The notes: generated by a model from the letters alone, not told the origin. Numbered from the stretch's first letter, positions 8,902 to 18,021 are shown. The stretch is 64,000 bases of DNA from Sporisorium sorghi (GCA_023212695.1 JALCCG010000041.1:47116-111115); one strand, 5' to 3'. A program made the numbers and translations.

Positions 8902-9025
8902 ATGAAAACGCGAGCCATCATGTATTTTCAAAAAAACGACATGATCCTTTTAAAAGTTGTCAACAATATTCTTGACGAAACCCGCTTTTCCTTTCGTTGA
9001 GCCTTTTGCCGGGCTGACTTAACAT
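8902..9025 (+). promoter_or_regulatory. Mannitol operon control region (candidate cre, MtlR-like site, promoter)
   Basis: Bases 8670-9091 hold no gene. Three candidate elements are visible. A cre-like sequence ATGAAAACGCGAGCC begins at 8902 (two mismatches to the CcpA consensus). An imperfect inverted repeat TTGTCA (8957-8962) and TGACGA (8973-8978) resembles MtlR operators (TTGNCA...TGNCAA) but has longer spacing. A promoter TTGAGC (8997-9002), 17 bases, TAACAT (9020-9025) lies just downstream, as expected for an activator site. ACAATATTCT also occurs twice (near 8964 and 9051). All are visual matches. Confidence 0.35.
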
Positions 9026-9091
9026 ATAGATGTCAGAGCAAGGCGACAACACAATATTCTATTGTTCAAATATGACTAGGAGGTCAATACG

Positions 9092-10525
9092 ATGTCCAAT
9101 GAGACAAATACAAACGCTTCCAAAGGTATCCGGGTAAGGGTTCAACAGCTCGGCCGTCTCCTTAGCGGCATGGTGATGCCGAATATCGGCGCGTTCATCG
9201 CTTGGGGTCTGATTACGGCTCTGTTCATCCCGACCGGCTGGTTCCCTAACGAGAAACTCGGGGAATTGGTTGGCCCGATGATCACGTATCTGCTCCCGCT
9301 CTTAATCGGTTATACTGGCGGACAGATGGTCCATGGCAAGCGCGGTGCGGTTATCGGTGCTGTGGCAACGATCGGCGTCATTGTCGGGGCGGATATCCCG
9401 ATGTTCCTCGGCGCCATGATTGTTGGTCCGATTGCAGCTTGGGTATTGAAGCAATTCGACAAGCTGATTGACGGCAAAATCAAATCCGGCTTCGAAATGC
9501 TGGTCAACAACTTCTCGCTCGGTATTATCGGGGGCGCGCTAACCCTGGTGGCTTACACCGGAATCGGGCCGCTGGTACAGGGAATTACCAGAGCACTCTC
9601 GGCTGGCGTGGATGTACTGGTCAATGCCAACCTGCTGCCGCTCGTTAACATTATCATTGAGCCGGCGAAAGTGCTGTTCCTTAACAATGCAATCAACCAT
9701 GGAATTTTCAGTCCAATCGCCTCGGAAGAATCAGCACGCCTTGGCCAATCTGTACTGTATATGCTGGAATCGAATCCAGGCCCAGGGCTCGGTATCTTGC
9801 TCGCCTATTGGTTCTTCGGACGCGGTTCTGCCAAATCTTCCGCGCCGGGCGCGGTTGTGATTCACTTCCTGGGCGGTATTCATGAGATTTACTTCCCATA
9901 CGTTCTGATGAAGCCGGTTCTGATTCTGGCCGCGATTGCGGGCGGTGTTGCCGGAACCTTCACCTTCCAGATCCTTGGAGCCGGATTGGCGGGTCCTGCG
10001 TCGCCGGGCAGCATCCTTGCTTACATCGCCATGGCGCCTAAGGGCGGACTGCTTCCTGTGCTGGCAGGTGTCCTTGTTGCAACGATTGTGTCCTTTATCG
10101 TAGCGGTATTGCTGCTGAAAACAGGCAAACAGACAGAAGAAGAGCCGAATCTTGAAGAAGCCTCCGCGAAGATGAAGGAAATGAAGACAGGCGGCATGAA
10201 CGACCAAGTTGCTCCTGCTTCTGCGGCTGTTGCCAATCTGGATAAAGACAATGTGAACAAAATCGTGTTTGCTTGCGATGCCGGCATGGGCTCCAGCGCA
10301 ATGGGCGCTTCGGTGCTTAGAAAGAAACTGCAGCAAGCGGGTGTCAACATTACCGTTGTGAACTCGGCGGTAAGTGAAATACCGGATGACGCGGATATTG
10401 TCATCACCCAGAAGACACTCACCGAGCGGGCCATCGCCAAGAATCCGAATGCGGAGCATATCTCCATCGACAACTTCTTGAAGAGTCCGAGATATGATGA
10501 GCTGGTGGAACGACTCAAAGACTAA
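9092..10525 (+). CDS. mtlA: Mannitol PTS transporter, EIICB component
   Basis: A 477-residue inner-membrane PTS permease that imports and phosphorylates mannitol to mannitol 1-phosphate. The N-terminal EIIC domain (about 15-350) has the mannitol-type start GIRVRVQQLGRLLSGMVMPNIGAFIAWG and the substrate-site region NNAINHGIFSP. The C-terminal EIIB domain (about 385-477) has the phosphocysteine in FACDAGMGSSAMG (C395). The linker is long and charged. EIIA is not fused; it is the separate mtlF gene, as in Gram-positive bacteria. AGGAGGT precedes the ATG. It heads an mtlA-mtlR-mtlF-mtlD operon. Confidence 0.97.
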   Translation: MSNETNTNASKGIRVRVQQLGRLLSGMVMPNIGAFIAWGLITALFIPTGWFPNEKLGELVGPMITYLLPLLIGYTGGQMVHGKRGAVIGAVATIGVIVGADIPMFLGAMIVGPIAAWVLKQFDKLIDGKIKSGFEMLVNNFSLGIIGGALTLVAYTGIGPLVQGITRALSAGVDVLVNANLLPLVNIIIEPAKVLFLNNAINHGIFSPIASEESARLGQSVLYMLESNPGPGLGILLAYWFFGRGSAKSSAPGAVVIHFLGGIHEIYFPYVLMKPVLILAAIAGGVAGTFTFQILGAGLAGPASPGSILAYIAMAPKGGLLPVLAGVLVATIVSFIVAVLLLKTGKQTEEEPNLEEASAKMKEMKTGGMNDQVAPASAAVANLDKDNVNKIVFACDAGMGSSAMGASVLRKKLQQAGVNITVVNSAVSEIPDDADIVITQKTLTERAIAKNPNAEHISIDNFLKSPRYDELVERLKD

Positions 10526-10545
10526 ATAGTTCTGCATCATATGAC

Positions 10546-10569
10546 ACGCTGGCGTAATTACGCCGGCGT
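10546..10569 (+). terminator. Hairpin between mtlA and mtlR (partial attenuator)
   Basis: ACGCTGGCGTAA directly followed by its near-perfect inverse complement forms a GC-rich ten-pair stem with an AATT loop. There is no strong T run, so it probably stabilises mtlA mRNA or only partly lowers readthrough into mtlR. Confidence 0.45.
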
Positions 10570-10581
10570 TGTCTCCATTTC

Positions 10582-12666
10582 ATGAAGAAGGGAGCCATGC
10601 GTCTGGGACAAATCACTGCCCGCCAGCGACAAATCCTTCTGCTCCTGATGAGCAGGACCGAGGGCATGACAGCTGCGGAAATAGCGGCTGAGATCGGGGT
10701 CAGCGTCAGGACGGTTCACCGGGAAATGGAGGAGATTGAGAAAGGACTGCAAGGCGCAGACGTTCTGCTTCATAAAAAGTCGGGAACGGGCATCCGGCTG
10801 GAAGGAGAGACGCCTGAGGGTATCGCCCAGCTGCGGAAACGCCTGCTTGAAGGTAAGCCTGCCGATTATTCCGTGGAAGAGCGCAAAATCCTCATGTTAT
10901 GTGCTTTGCTTGAGGCTGATGAACCCATCAAACTGTTTGCCCTGGCCCACAGTCTGAAGGTGACCGTGCCTACCGTCAGCAGCGATCTGGATGAGCTGGA
11001 GCCCTTAATGAAGAGGTTCAAGCTTAATCTGATCCGCCGCAGAGGTTACGGGGTTGAGCTTGAAGGCACGGAAGCCGTAAGGCGAAGGGCCATTTGCAGG
11101 CTTGCGGAGGAATATCTCGATTATTCGGATCTTGTCGGGGACGGTTACAGCGATGCCCGAGAGCCGGTGACGGCCCGGCTGCTCTCCATGGTTGGTAAAC
11201 CGGTGCTGCTGGATGTGGAGAAAAGCTTGTGGGATATGAACTGGAGCTGGACGGAGAGCCTTAGCGAAAGTGCCTATACCTCCATGCTGATTGCCTTATC
11301 GGTTTCCGTGAAGCGGATCAGGCAGGGACGGCGTATGGAGGAGGCCGATATCGCCACTCAGGATGGAGCCTCCCCCTCCATGGAGGAAGCCAGAGATTTT
11401 GCCGTTCGTCTCGGTGAAACACTGGAGATCCCTTTTACGGATTCAGAAATGAAATATATCTCGAATTTGTTCGAGGCAGCCAGGGATATGTCCGAGGTCA
11501 GTGAGCTGGCCCATACGGATGTGGAAATGGTGGAGATGGCGCACCGCCTGATCGAGCGGGTGCAGCGGCGCACCGGCATTCCGTTTCAAGAGGATCGCAC
11601 GCTGCGGGCAGGCTTGGTGGAGCATATCGGTGCAGCCATGAAACGGATTCGGGAAGGGACTCGGATTCGGAATCCGCTGCTGAGTCCGATCCGGAAGGAT
11701 TATGAGGAGCTGTTCGGGATTGTCCGGCATTCGGTTGATGAGCTGAGGCTGGGCTTGACCATCCCGGATGAGGAAATCGGGTTTCTGGTTATGCATTTTG
11801 GGGCGTCAAGTGAACGCCTGAACCAGCTGGGACACCATCTGAAAGCCATCCTCGTATGCTCCAGCGGTCTTAGCTCCTCAAGGCTTCTCGGAACCCGGCT
11901 GAACAAGGAGATGCCTCAGATTGAGGTGCTTGGCAACGTGTCATGGTATGAAGCGGCTCGAATGCCGAAGGAGCAATATGATCTCATTATATCGACCATA
12001 GATCTTCCGCTGCCGAAGGATCGATATGTGAGATTAAGCCCGCTGCTGACAGCGGATGATAAAGAGGCGCTGCTTCAATATATCCAGAGCACGTCCGTGA
12101 AGCCGGGTGGAAGCGGCACGGCCGTCAACCGGATCGAAGAACAGCGTAAAGCTGCATCATTCGAACGGCTTCGCCTGCAGGCCGCGCTGATGAATGCGAT
12201 TGTATCGCTCCTGGACGGCTTTCATGTGCATGATCTGGATAACCGTCCGGATGACCTGGAGGGTACGTTGAACGAGGCCTTGGCCAAGGTATACGAGTGC
12301 GGTGCGGTCAGCGATGCGGGGAAGGTGAAGGAGCGGTTGCTTGAGCGTGAACGGATGGGCACTCAGCTCATCCCGGATACGACGCTGGCTTTGTTCCATA
12401 CGCGCAGCCGTTATATCGCCTGCCCGTCGCTTACCCTGTTCCGGTTAGCGCATGCCGCACCGCTTGAGGATGGGGCGGAAGCAGGGGTCATTCTGCTGAT
12501 GCTGGCACCGAAGCAGCTCCCGAAGGAGAGCCTGGAGGTGCTCAGCGAGATCAGTGCGATGCTGCTCGGCTCCGAGCTGATTGAGCTGATGGAGCGGGGC
12601 GGCGAGGACGAAATTCGGTCATACCTGGCTGAAGAGCTGCAGCATTTTTTCAATCACAGACCATAG
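10582..12666 (+). CDS. mtlR: Mannitol operon transcriptional activator MtlR
   Basis: A 694-residue PTS-regulated transcription factor. Order of domains: HTH_11/Mga-type helix-turn-helix at the N terminus (MTAAEIAAEIGVSVRTVHREME), two PRD regulatory domains (about 200-290 and 315-415), a Gat-type EIIB domain with its phosphorylatable Cys in ILVCSSGLSSSRLLG (about 425-435), and a C-terminal EIIA-Mtl-like domain with the phospho-His in ALFHTRSRY. In Bacillus, HPr/EI and the mannitol EIIs phosphorylate these sites to set activity. The start is uncertain: ATG 10582 lacks a ribosome site, while ATG 10597 follows AAGGGAG closely. It lies between mtlA and mtlF. Confidence 0.95.
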   Translation: MKKGAMRLGQITARQRQILLLLMSRTEGMTAAEIAAEIGVSVRTVHREMEEIEKGLQGADVLLHKKSGTGIRLEGETPEGIAQLRKRLLEGKPADYSVEERKILMLCALLEADEPIKLFALAHSLKVTVPTVSSDLDELEPLMKRFKLNLIRRRGYGVELEGTEAVRRRAICRLAEEYLDYSDLVGDGYSDAREPVTARLLSMVGKPVLLDVEKSLWDMNWSWTESLSESAYTSMLIALSVSVKRIRQGRRMEEADIATQDGASPSMEEARDFAVRLGETLEIPFTDSEMKYISNLFEAARDMSEVSELAHTDVEMVEMAHRLIERVQRRTGIPFQEDRTLRAGLVEHIGAAMKRIREGTRIRNPLLSPIRKDYEELFGIVRHSVDELRLGLTIPDEEIGFLVMHFGASSERLNQLGHHLKAILVCSSGLSSSRLLGTRLNKEMPQIEVLGNVSWYEAARMPKEQYDLIISTIDLPLPKDRYVRLSPLLTADDKEALLQYIQSTSVKPGGSGTAVNRIEEQRKAASFERLRLQAALMNAIVSLLDGFHVHDLDNRPDDLEGTLNEALAKVYECGAVSDAGKVKERLLERERMGTQLIPDTTLALFHTRSRYIACPSLTLFRLAHAAPLEDGAEAGVILLMLAPKQLPKESLEVLSEISAMLLGSELIELMERGGEDEIRSYLAEELQHFFNHRP

Positions 12667-12682
12667 AAAGAGGGAGACTAAC

Positions 12683-13123
12683 ATGAATAACATACTGTCC
12701 AAAGATAAAGTCGTATTGAATGCGAAGGCAAATGATAAAAGCGAGGCCATCCGCATGGCGGGGAATCTGCTGGTGCAGGCAGGCCACGTATCAGAGGATT
12801 ACGTAGATAAGATGCTGGAGCGCGAAGAGATTGCATCCACTTATATGGGCGGGGGACTCGCGATTCCTCACGGCACCAAGGAAGCCAAAGGCATGGTTAT
12901 CTCTACGGGATTGTCCATCGTTCGCTTCCCGGAAGGCGTTGATTTCGGCGGAGACGAGCCGGCGTTCATCGTCATTGGGATCGCGGCCGCTGGCGGTGAC
13001 CATATGGAGATTCTGACAAACGTTGCGATGATCTTCACAGATGACGAGAGCATTGAGAAGGTGATGAACGCATCGAGCGAAGAGGAGATTCTGGCCATCT
13101 TCGAAGGAGGAATGGGCGCATGA
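12683..13123 (+). CDS. mtlF: Mannitol PTS EIIA component
   Basis: A 146-residue cytosolic phosphocarrier that passes phosphate from HPr to the EIIB domain of MtlA. The active His is in GGLAIPHGT (about residue 63), within a typical EIIA mannitol/fructose fold. AGAGGGAG precedes the ATG. The stop codon overlaps the start of mtlD by four bases, so the two are translationally coupled. Confidence 0.96.
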   Translation: MNNILSKDKVVLNAKANDKSEAIRMAGNLLVQAGHVSEDYVDKMLEREEIASTYMGGGLAIPHGTKEAKGMVISTGLSIVRFPEGVDFGGDEPAFIVIGIAAAGGDHMEILTNVAMIFTDDESIEKVMNASSEEEILAIFEGGMGA

Positions 13124-14289
13124 AGGCAGTCCATTTCGGAGCAGGGAACATCGGGCGCGGGTTTATAGGGCTTCTGTTGTCCCAGGCAGGTTACGAGGTT
13201 TGTTTTGTCGATGTGAACGAGGAGCTGGTTTCGGAGCTGAAGGCTCGTGGAGAATATCCTGTAACACTGGCCAGCGAAGGGCAGGAGACAACGGTTGTAA
13301 AGGGCATTACGGCCCTCAACAGCGCTTCGGAGCCGGAGGCTGCCGCGCGTGCGGTGGCAGAAGCCGATCTCGTCACAACAGCGGTAGGCGTGAACATTCT
13401 GAAGTTTATTGCCGGTACCATTGCCGAAGGGCTAAAGCTTCGGTTGCAGGGAGAATCGGCACCGCTGCATATTATTGCATGCGAGAATGCCATCGGCGGC
13501 AGTACGCAGCTGAAAGAGCATGTGTACGGTAAGCTGGATGATGAGACGAAGCAGAAGGCCGACCAGCGGGTGGCTTTCCCGGATGCAGCCGTAGACCGGA
13601 TCGTGCCGCTGCAGCAGCATGAGGACCGCTTGAAGGTGGTGGTGGAGCCGTTCTATGAGTGGGCGGTGGATCGCTCGCAGATGTTTGAAGGCTACACGCC
13701 GGTAGAAGGCATTCACTATGTGGACCGCCTGGAGCCGTACATTGAGCGCAAGCTGTTTACGGTGAATACCGGTCACTGCTCTGCTGCCTATGTAGGCTTC
13801 CTGAAAGGCTATGAGACGATTCAGGACGCCATGAAGGATGACGAGGTGGCGGCCCATGTGCGCGCGGTGCTGGAGGAAACGGGGGCTGCGCTTGTGCATA
13901 AACATGGCTTCAATTCTGCCGAGCATGGAGCGTATATTGACACCATTCTGGAGCGGTTCCGTAATCCGGCGCTGACAGACGAGGTATCCCGCGTCGGACG
14001 CTCCCCGATTCGGAAGCTGTCTCCCGGCGACCGGCTGGTATCTCCAGCGATGCTGGCATTCGAGAGCGGGCTCCCTTACAAGAGTCTGGCCAAATCCATG
14101 GCAGCGGCCTTGTTGTTTGATGTGCCCGAAGACCCGGAAAGCGTAGAACTGCAAGCCTCCGTACGGGATATCGGAGTAAGCGACACGGCTTCCCAATATA
14201 CCGGTATGGCTGGCGAGCATCCGATTATGGGTGAGCTGATGGAGCAATATGAAGCCTTGAAGGCGGAGACTGAGGCTGGGCGGTCATAA
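13120..14289 (+). CDS. mtlD: Mannitol-1-phosphate 5-dehydrogenase
   Basis: A 389-residue NAD-dependent dehydrogenase that oxidises mannitol 1-phosphate to fructose 6-phosphate. The N terminus has the dinucleotide motif FGAGNIGRGFIG (residues 5-16), and the C-terminal domain has the polyol dehydrogenase region KLFTVNTGHCSAAYVG with the conserved Lys and downstream His. Length matches the family. The ATG overlaps the mtlF stop (ATGA). A strong terminator follows, so mtlD ends the operon. Confidence 0.97.
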   Translation: MKAVHFGAGNIGRGFIGLLLSQAGYEVCFVDVNEELVSELKARGEYPVTLASEGQETTVVKGITALNSASEPEAAARAVAEADLVTTAVGVNILKFIAGTIAEGLKLRLQGESAPLHIIACENAIGGSTQLKEHVYGKLDDETKQKADQRVAFPDAAVDRIVPLQQHEDRLKVVVEPFYEWAVDRSQMFEGYTPVEGIHYVDRLEPYIERKLFTVNTGHCSAAYVGFLKGYETIQDAMKDDEVAAHVRAVLEETGAALVHKHGFNSAEHGAYIDTILERFRNPALTDEVSRVGRSPIRKLSPGDRLVSPAMLAFESGLPYKSLAKSMAAALLFDVPEDPESVELQASVRDIGVSDTASQYTGMAGEHPIMGELMEQYEALKAETEAGRS

Positions 14290-14306
14290 TTTTTAGCTAT
14301 GAGAGA

Positions 14307-14347
14307 AAACCCCTGATTTTCTTTACGGAGAAATCAGGGGTTTTTTG
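14307..14347 (+). terminator. Terminator of the mannitol operon
   Basis: AAACCCCTGATTT/AAATCAGGGGTTT stem with six further T residues. Confidence 0.93.
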
Positions 14348-14497
14348 GGCTCGCTTCAGGATGAGCTCCGCTTCCTCAACGCTGGTGTCCAGCTGCCAGG
14401 GAGGAATTCCATAATTTCCATCCGTTGATTTTCAGAAAATTTTCGCTTATTTTCGGAATTAAGAGTACACTAGAAGTAAGAAACCGAAGTGGATGTG

Positions 14498-14980
14498 ATG
14501 AACATGGCAGAAGAACTGATCTTGACCCAAGAGGGCTATGATAAACTCCAGGAGGAACTGGATGACCTCAAATATGTAAAACGCAAAGAGTTAGCGGAAC
14601 GGATCAAGCTTGCGATCAGCTATGGTGACTTGAAGGAGAACAGCGAGTACCACTCGGCCAAGAACGACCAGGCGTTTATGGAAACGCGCATCATTATCCT
14701 AGAAAAAACACTGAACAGCGCCCGGATTGTCGACTCCAAGCAGGTAAGCTCGACAACGGTGAATGTCGGTTCGAATGTCGTCCTGAACGACATCGAGTTT
14801 GCAGAGAAGCTTGAATATCAGGTTGTAGGCCCGGCAGAAGCAGACGTGTTGAATAATAAAGTCTCCTATGAAAGCCCGCTCGGCAAAGCACTGATGGGCA
14901 AAGCGGTTGGCGACCAAGTCAACGTGGATGCACCGATGGGCATCGTCAAGTACGAGCTGCTGGAGATCAAGGTGTTGTAA
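14498..14980 (+). CDS. greA: Transcription elongation factor GreA
   Basis: About 160 residues with the N-terminal antiparallel coiled coil (ILTQEGYDKLQEELDDLK ... RIKLAISYGDLKENSEYHSAK, carrying the two acidic tip residues that reactivate RNA polymerase) and the C-terminal FKBP-like domain (GSNVVL ... SYESPLGKALMGKAVGDQV). It rescues backtracked polymerase by stimulating transcript cleavage. Several starts are possible (GTG 14489, ATG 14498, ATG 14504). ATG 14498 has GAAGTGG at suitable spacing, while ATG 14504 gives the family-like MAEE start. It stands alone, followed by a terminator shared with the convergent MFS gene. Confidence 0.95.
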   Translation: MNMAEELILTQEGYDKLQEELDDLKYVKRKELAERIKLAISYGDLKENSEYHSAKNDQAFMETRIIILEKTLNSARIVDSKQVSSTTVNVGSNVVLNDIEFAEKLEYQVVGPAEADVLNNKVSYESPLGKALMGKAVGDQVNVDAPMGIVKYELLEIKVL

Positions 14981-15102
14981 ACGATCGATCATTTGCGTCT
15001 AACGCCATGATGGATGGGATCCTTGGAACTGCTGGCTGTCTGCATAGCAGACGTTATTCAGATTGCCGCAGCATCTGTAGATGGATGAACTCATATATAA
15101 AT

Positions 15103-15145
15103 GAAAGGCGTAATCCGGGAGTGTCATGTCCGGTTACGCCTTTTC
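15103..15145. terminator. Bidirectional terminator between greA and the MFS gene
   Basis: AAAGGCGTAATCCGG/CCGGTTACGCCTTT stem with T runs on both strands. Confidence 0.88.
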
Positions 15146-15151
15146 TCATGA

Positions 15152-16366
15152 TTATGCCCCAGCCGCAGCAGCCTTGCGCTCATACATATAGCAGGCTACC
15201 CCGAGAATGAAGGCAAGTCCTACTAATGCAGCTCCTACCCAAGGCAGGGAGGTTAAGCTCAAATGGGTAATGACCAATCCGCCAATGAAGGCTCCCGCTG
15301 CATTTCCGAGATTACCGGCGGAGTGGCTTGCCGTAGAGGCAAGTGCCGGGGCCGACTGGGCAAGACTCATCACGCGTACCTGCATCCCGGGCATCACAGC
15401 GAAGGAGGCAGCGCCCCAGAGCACGATGGTCAGCACAGCAGTCACCGGATGATAGATGGTAACGGTGAAGATGGTCAGGATAACGGCAGTCGTGAAGTAG
15501 ACGCCCAGAATGGAGGGCAATAGCTTCCAGTCTGCAAGTCTTCCGCCCACGATGTTACCCGCGGTCACGCCGATGCCGAACAGCACCAGAATCCAGGTGA
15601 CGCTGGGCTCTGCAAAGCCGGTGATCTCAATGAGCAGCGGAGCAATATAGGTGAATACAGCGAACAGGCCCGCGTTGCCAAGCGCTCCGATGAGCAGGAA
15701 GAGAAGCAGTCCTGGCTTCATAAGGGCTGTGATCTGCTGGGCGATGCTCGAGGCCTGCTCCTGGCGGATCTTCGGAATGAAGATCAGAATACCAATCAAT
15801 GCGATAACGCCCATAATGGCAATCGCCCCGAAGGAGGCGCGCCAGCCCATCGTTTGACCGATGAAGGTACCGATCGGAACCCCGATGATGTTGGCTATCG
15901 TTAACCCTGCCATCATGATCGATACGGCCCCGGCTCGCTTGTCCGGCCGTACCAGGTTCGAGGCGATAACGGCTCCCACACCGAAGAAGGTGCCGTGTGT
16001 CAGTGCCGTCAGCATCCGGGCACCCATCAGCACGGCATAGTTGGGAGCGAAGACCGATACGCCGTTGCCCAGAATGAATAAACCCATGAGCAGCAGGAGC
16101 AGCTTCTTTTGCGGGATTTGGTGGGTAAGAACGGTCAGGATAGGAGCTCCTACAGCTACCCCGAGCGCATACATCGTAATCAGCTGTCCGGCAGAGGCGA
16201 TGCTGACGTTCAGATCGTCCGCGACGTTCGGGAGTATTCCCATGATCACGAATTCCGTCATTCCAATGGCAAAAGCGCCTACAGTAAGAGACAATATCGA
16301 GATGGGAAACGGCTCTTTAGGCCCTTTGTTCCCAGTGGCCTGCTGCGATAATTCCATGATGTTCAA
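15152..16366 (-). CDS. MFS transporter, DHA1 family (AraJ/YdhP-like efflux)
   Basis: A 404-residue, twelve-helix major facilitator. The start of helix 1 (LTVGAFAIGMTEFVIMGILPNVADDL) and the following ASAGQLITMYALGVAVGAPILT region are typical of the DHA1 sugar/purine/drug efflux group that includes AraJ, YdhP and PbuE. The loop between helices 2 and 3 is short (HQIPQKKLLL). It probably exports a small metabolite or drug; substrate unknown. The TTG at 16366 follows AAAGG at good spacing; the ATG nine bases later is the alternative. Confidence 0.88.
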   Translation of the reverse strand: MNIMELSQQATGNKGPKEPFPISILSLTVGAFAIGMTEFVIMGILPNVADDLNVSIASAGQLITMYALGVAVGAPILTVLTHQIPQKKLLLLLMGLFILGNGVSVFAPNYAVLMGARMLTALTHGTFFGVGAVIASNLVRPDKRAGAVSIMMAGLTIANIIGVPIGTFIGQTMGWRASFGAIAIMGVIALIGILIFIPKIRQEQASSIAQQITALMKPGLLLFLLIGALGNAGLFAVFTYIAPLLIEITGFAEPSVTWILVLFGIGVTAGNIVGGRLADWKLLPSILGVYFTTAVILTIFTVTIYHPVTAVLTIVLWGAASFAVMPGMQVRVMSLAQSAPALASTASHSAGNLGNAAGAFIGGLVITHLSLTSLPWVGAALVGLAFILGVACYMYERKAAAAGA

Positions 16367-16647
16367 GTCAACCTTTCTGCTGTGTATGTTAAAGATATAA
16401 ACCCAATCTATATTATCGGATTTGAAAGTGGGCCTGTTACATATTATTTAACGTTCTCCGATGATAATCAAGAATTTTATTTTTGGGCAAAATGGACATG
16501 CTGATCATGTAAGCTTATTCGGCATACCAGCTTGTCCGCTATGTAAAGCTTGAGAGAGTACCATCTCGGCACTCTCTTCATGAAGCAAGCAAACGATTGT
16601 GGTCATCCCATACAGTCGGTTGATCCTGTCCCTTTGCTGTGATGGAT

Positions 16648-16938
16648 TTAGAAACAGGTAAACGACTCGATTCTCCCCAGATCAAATCCTGAGAATACCC
16701 ACATCCTCCCGGTCCAGCGAAAGCCGGCAACCGATGTCCGGCCAACAAAGGTCGGATAAAACCAGAAGCCCGGCCCATTTCTCGGCCAAATATAGGTGTT
16801 GCGGAATAGACAGCCCGTAATAGCTCCAGGGTCAACGGCAAAGGTAGCTGCAAGCGGTTGTTGGGGTACAGTCTGCGGGGGTGGAGAAGAGGGCCCTTGT
16901 TGCGGTCCCTGAGGTCCTTGCGGCGGCATAAATGCCAT
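16648..16938 (-). CDS. Small Pro/Gln-rich, aromatic-rich protein
   Basis: A 96-residue protein I cannot assign. The N-terminal third is low complexity (MAFMPPQGPQGPQQGPSSPP), and the rest is a compact hydrophobic, aromatic-rich region with GCLFRNTYIWPRNGPGFWFYP and TGRMWVFSGFDL and two Cys. AAGGAGTG lies eight bases before the ATG, so it is very likely translated. The composition resembles spore-coat or surface proteins of Bacillales, which is a guess. It lies 84 bases downstream of the LSm-like gene on the same strand and may share its transcript. Confidence 0.6.
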   Translation of the reverse strand: MAFMPPQGPQGPQQGPSSPPPQTVPQQPLAATFAVDPGAITGCLFRNTYIWPRNGPGFWFYPTFVGRTSVAGFRWTGRMWVFSGFDLGRIESFTCF

Positions 16939-17022
16939 AATGGATTCACTCCTTAATCGGTTTATAGGCTTGGAAGTGAGCAAGAGCGGCTACACCATCT
17001 AGAATGCAAGATAAGCCAGGCT

Positions 17023-17319
17023 CTAGGTGTAGAGCAGGGTGATTACTAGTAATTCGAAGAGGACAAGGGGCAGAATGACATGATTATAGTAGCTGGGACC
17101 GAAACCGCGCTGGTGATTGTAGTCTGGCAGACTTAAGTATAGAATTCCTCTGTCACACCGGATAATCGTCCCTTCAAAGACGTCACCGTCCAGCGTTTCG
17201 ACGCGAACCAGTTGGTTCGCATGCTGTTTGCACAGATGGTGAATATGATCCCGAACGGATTGGATGCTGTGCCTCATATTGGGTTCAGCTTGATATAAGG
17301 TTTGTTCCTGAAGACTCAT
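17023..17319 (-). CDS. Small protein with LSm-like fold and C-terminal hydrophobic segment
   Basis: A 98-residue protein. Residues about 36-70 (NQLVRVETLDGDVFEGTIIR, then CDRGILYLSL) have the alternating beta pattern and G-D-x-F-x-G turn of Sm/LSm domains, and the last 20 residues (VILPLVLFELLVITLLYT) form a probable membrane helix. The N-terminal 30 residues are His-rich and helical. Known LSm proteins bind RNA, but a membrane-tailed LSm-like protein is unusual and RNA binding is not shown here. The ribosome site is weak (GGGGGTC). Neighbour of the Pro/Gln-rich small gene. Confidence 0.6.
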   Translation of the reverse strand: MSLQEQTLYQAEPNMRHSIQSVRDHIHHLCKQHANQLVRVETLDGDVFEGTIIRCDRGILYLSLPDYNHQRGFGPSYYNHVILPLVLFELLVITLLYT

Positions 17320-17471
17320 ATGGAAAGACCCCCATCGTTATTAGTCATACATAGATTACATCCTATGCGGATGCCTATAGCGGGGTGCTCCTGAAATTCC
17401 CGCATGGGCAAATTTGTAGATTAGTGATACTATTTAGATCAATATATGAATTGAGGAAGTGAGCGTTAGTC

Positions 17472-17828
17472 GTGATCAATATAACCATCCCCAAGCCGGA
17501 CGTCACCATTACCAAGCAGGCTGCTCCGGAACTGAGCCATATTTATGGATTTACGGATTTCCACCTGATCCCGAGAGACCGGGGCGGGATCTTTATGTTC
17601 TACAACAGCAAGGAGGAGCTCTTGTTTGTTGGCAAAGCGAGAAAGCTAAGACCGCGGATCAAGAAGCATTTTGAAGATAGCGTATCTCCCATTAAGGACC
17701 ATCGTAATGAAGTGACAAGAATAGAGGTCTGTGTCATCGAAGATGCCGTTCACAGAGAAATCTATGAAACCTATATTATCAATGAATTAAAGGCTGAATA
17801 TAATGTGGACAAAGTGTTCTTTAAATAA
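17472..17828 (+). CDS. Stand-alone GIY-YIG nuclease domain protein
   Basis: A 118-residue protein consisting of one GIY-YIG domain, resembling the N-terminal domain of UvrC and the Bacillus YurQ protein. The GIY and YIG equivalents are GIFMFY (about 39-44) and LFVG (about 51-54), followed by KARKLRPRIKKHF with the catalytic Arg; the metal-binding Glu is in HREIYETYIINEL and the domain ends in EYN. It probably nicks DNA, but the repair or restriction role is unknown. It starts with GTG; AGGAAGTGA lies upstream. No UvrC helix-hairpin-helix or RNase H part is present. Confidence 0.8.
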   Translation: MINITIPKPDVTITKQAAPELSHIYGFTDFHLIPRDRGGIFMFYNSKEELLFVGKARKLRPRIKKHFEDSVSPIKDHRNEVTRIEVCVIEDAVHREIYETYIINELKAEYNVDKVFFK

Positions 17829-17930
17829 AGGACATGTGTAATGGAGCAAGGAGAGGCAATAGACGGGTCTTGGAGAGATCAACGTTTATTGCTTTTTTTT
17901 TGTTGTCGTCCATCATTACAATAAAATCTA

Positions 17931-17968
17931 AATATTCCTTTACAGGAATATTCCTGATGTGGTATATT
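17931..17968 (+). promoter_or_regulatory. arsR-type promoter with overlapping inverted-repeat operator
   Basis: AATATTCC (17931-17938) and GGAATATT (17945-17952) form an inverted repeat that covers the -35 hexamer TTTACA (17939-17944). TATATT (17963-17968) lies 18 bases downstream as -10. GGAATATTCC is repeated within it. This placement fits autorepression by the downstream ArsR protein. Confidence 0.65.
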
Positions 17969-18021
17969 GAATTCAAGAAATCAAACACACCATTATATCC
18001 GTAAAAAAAGAGGTGATGATG

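Noticed and set aside
16578..16949. 123-codon minus-strand frame overlapping the Pro/Gln-rich small gene
   Set aside because: It lies in another frame over a gene with a good ribosome site, has no site of its own and reads as Arg/Pro-rich shadow sequence.
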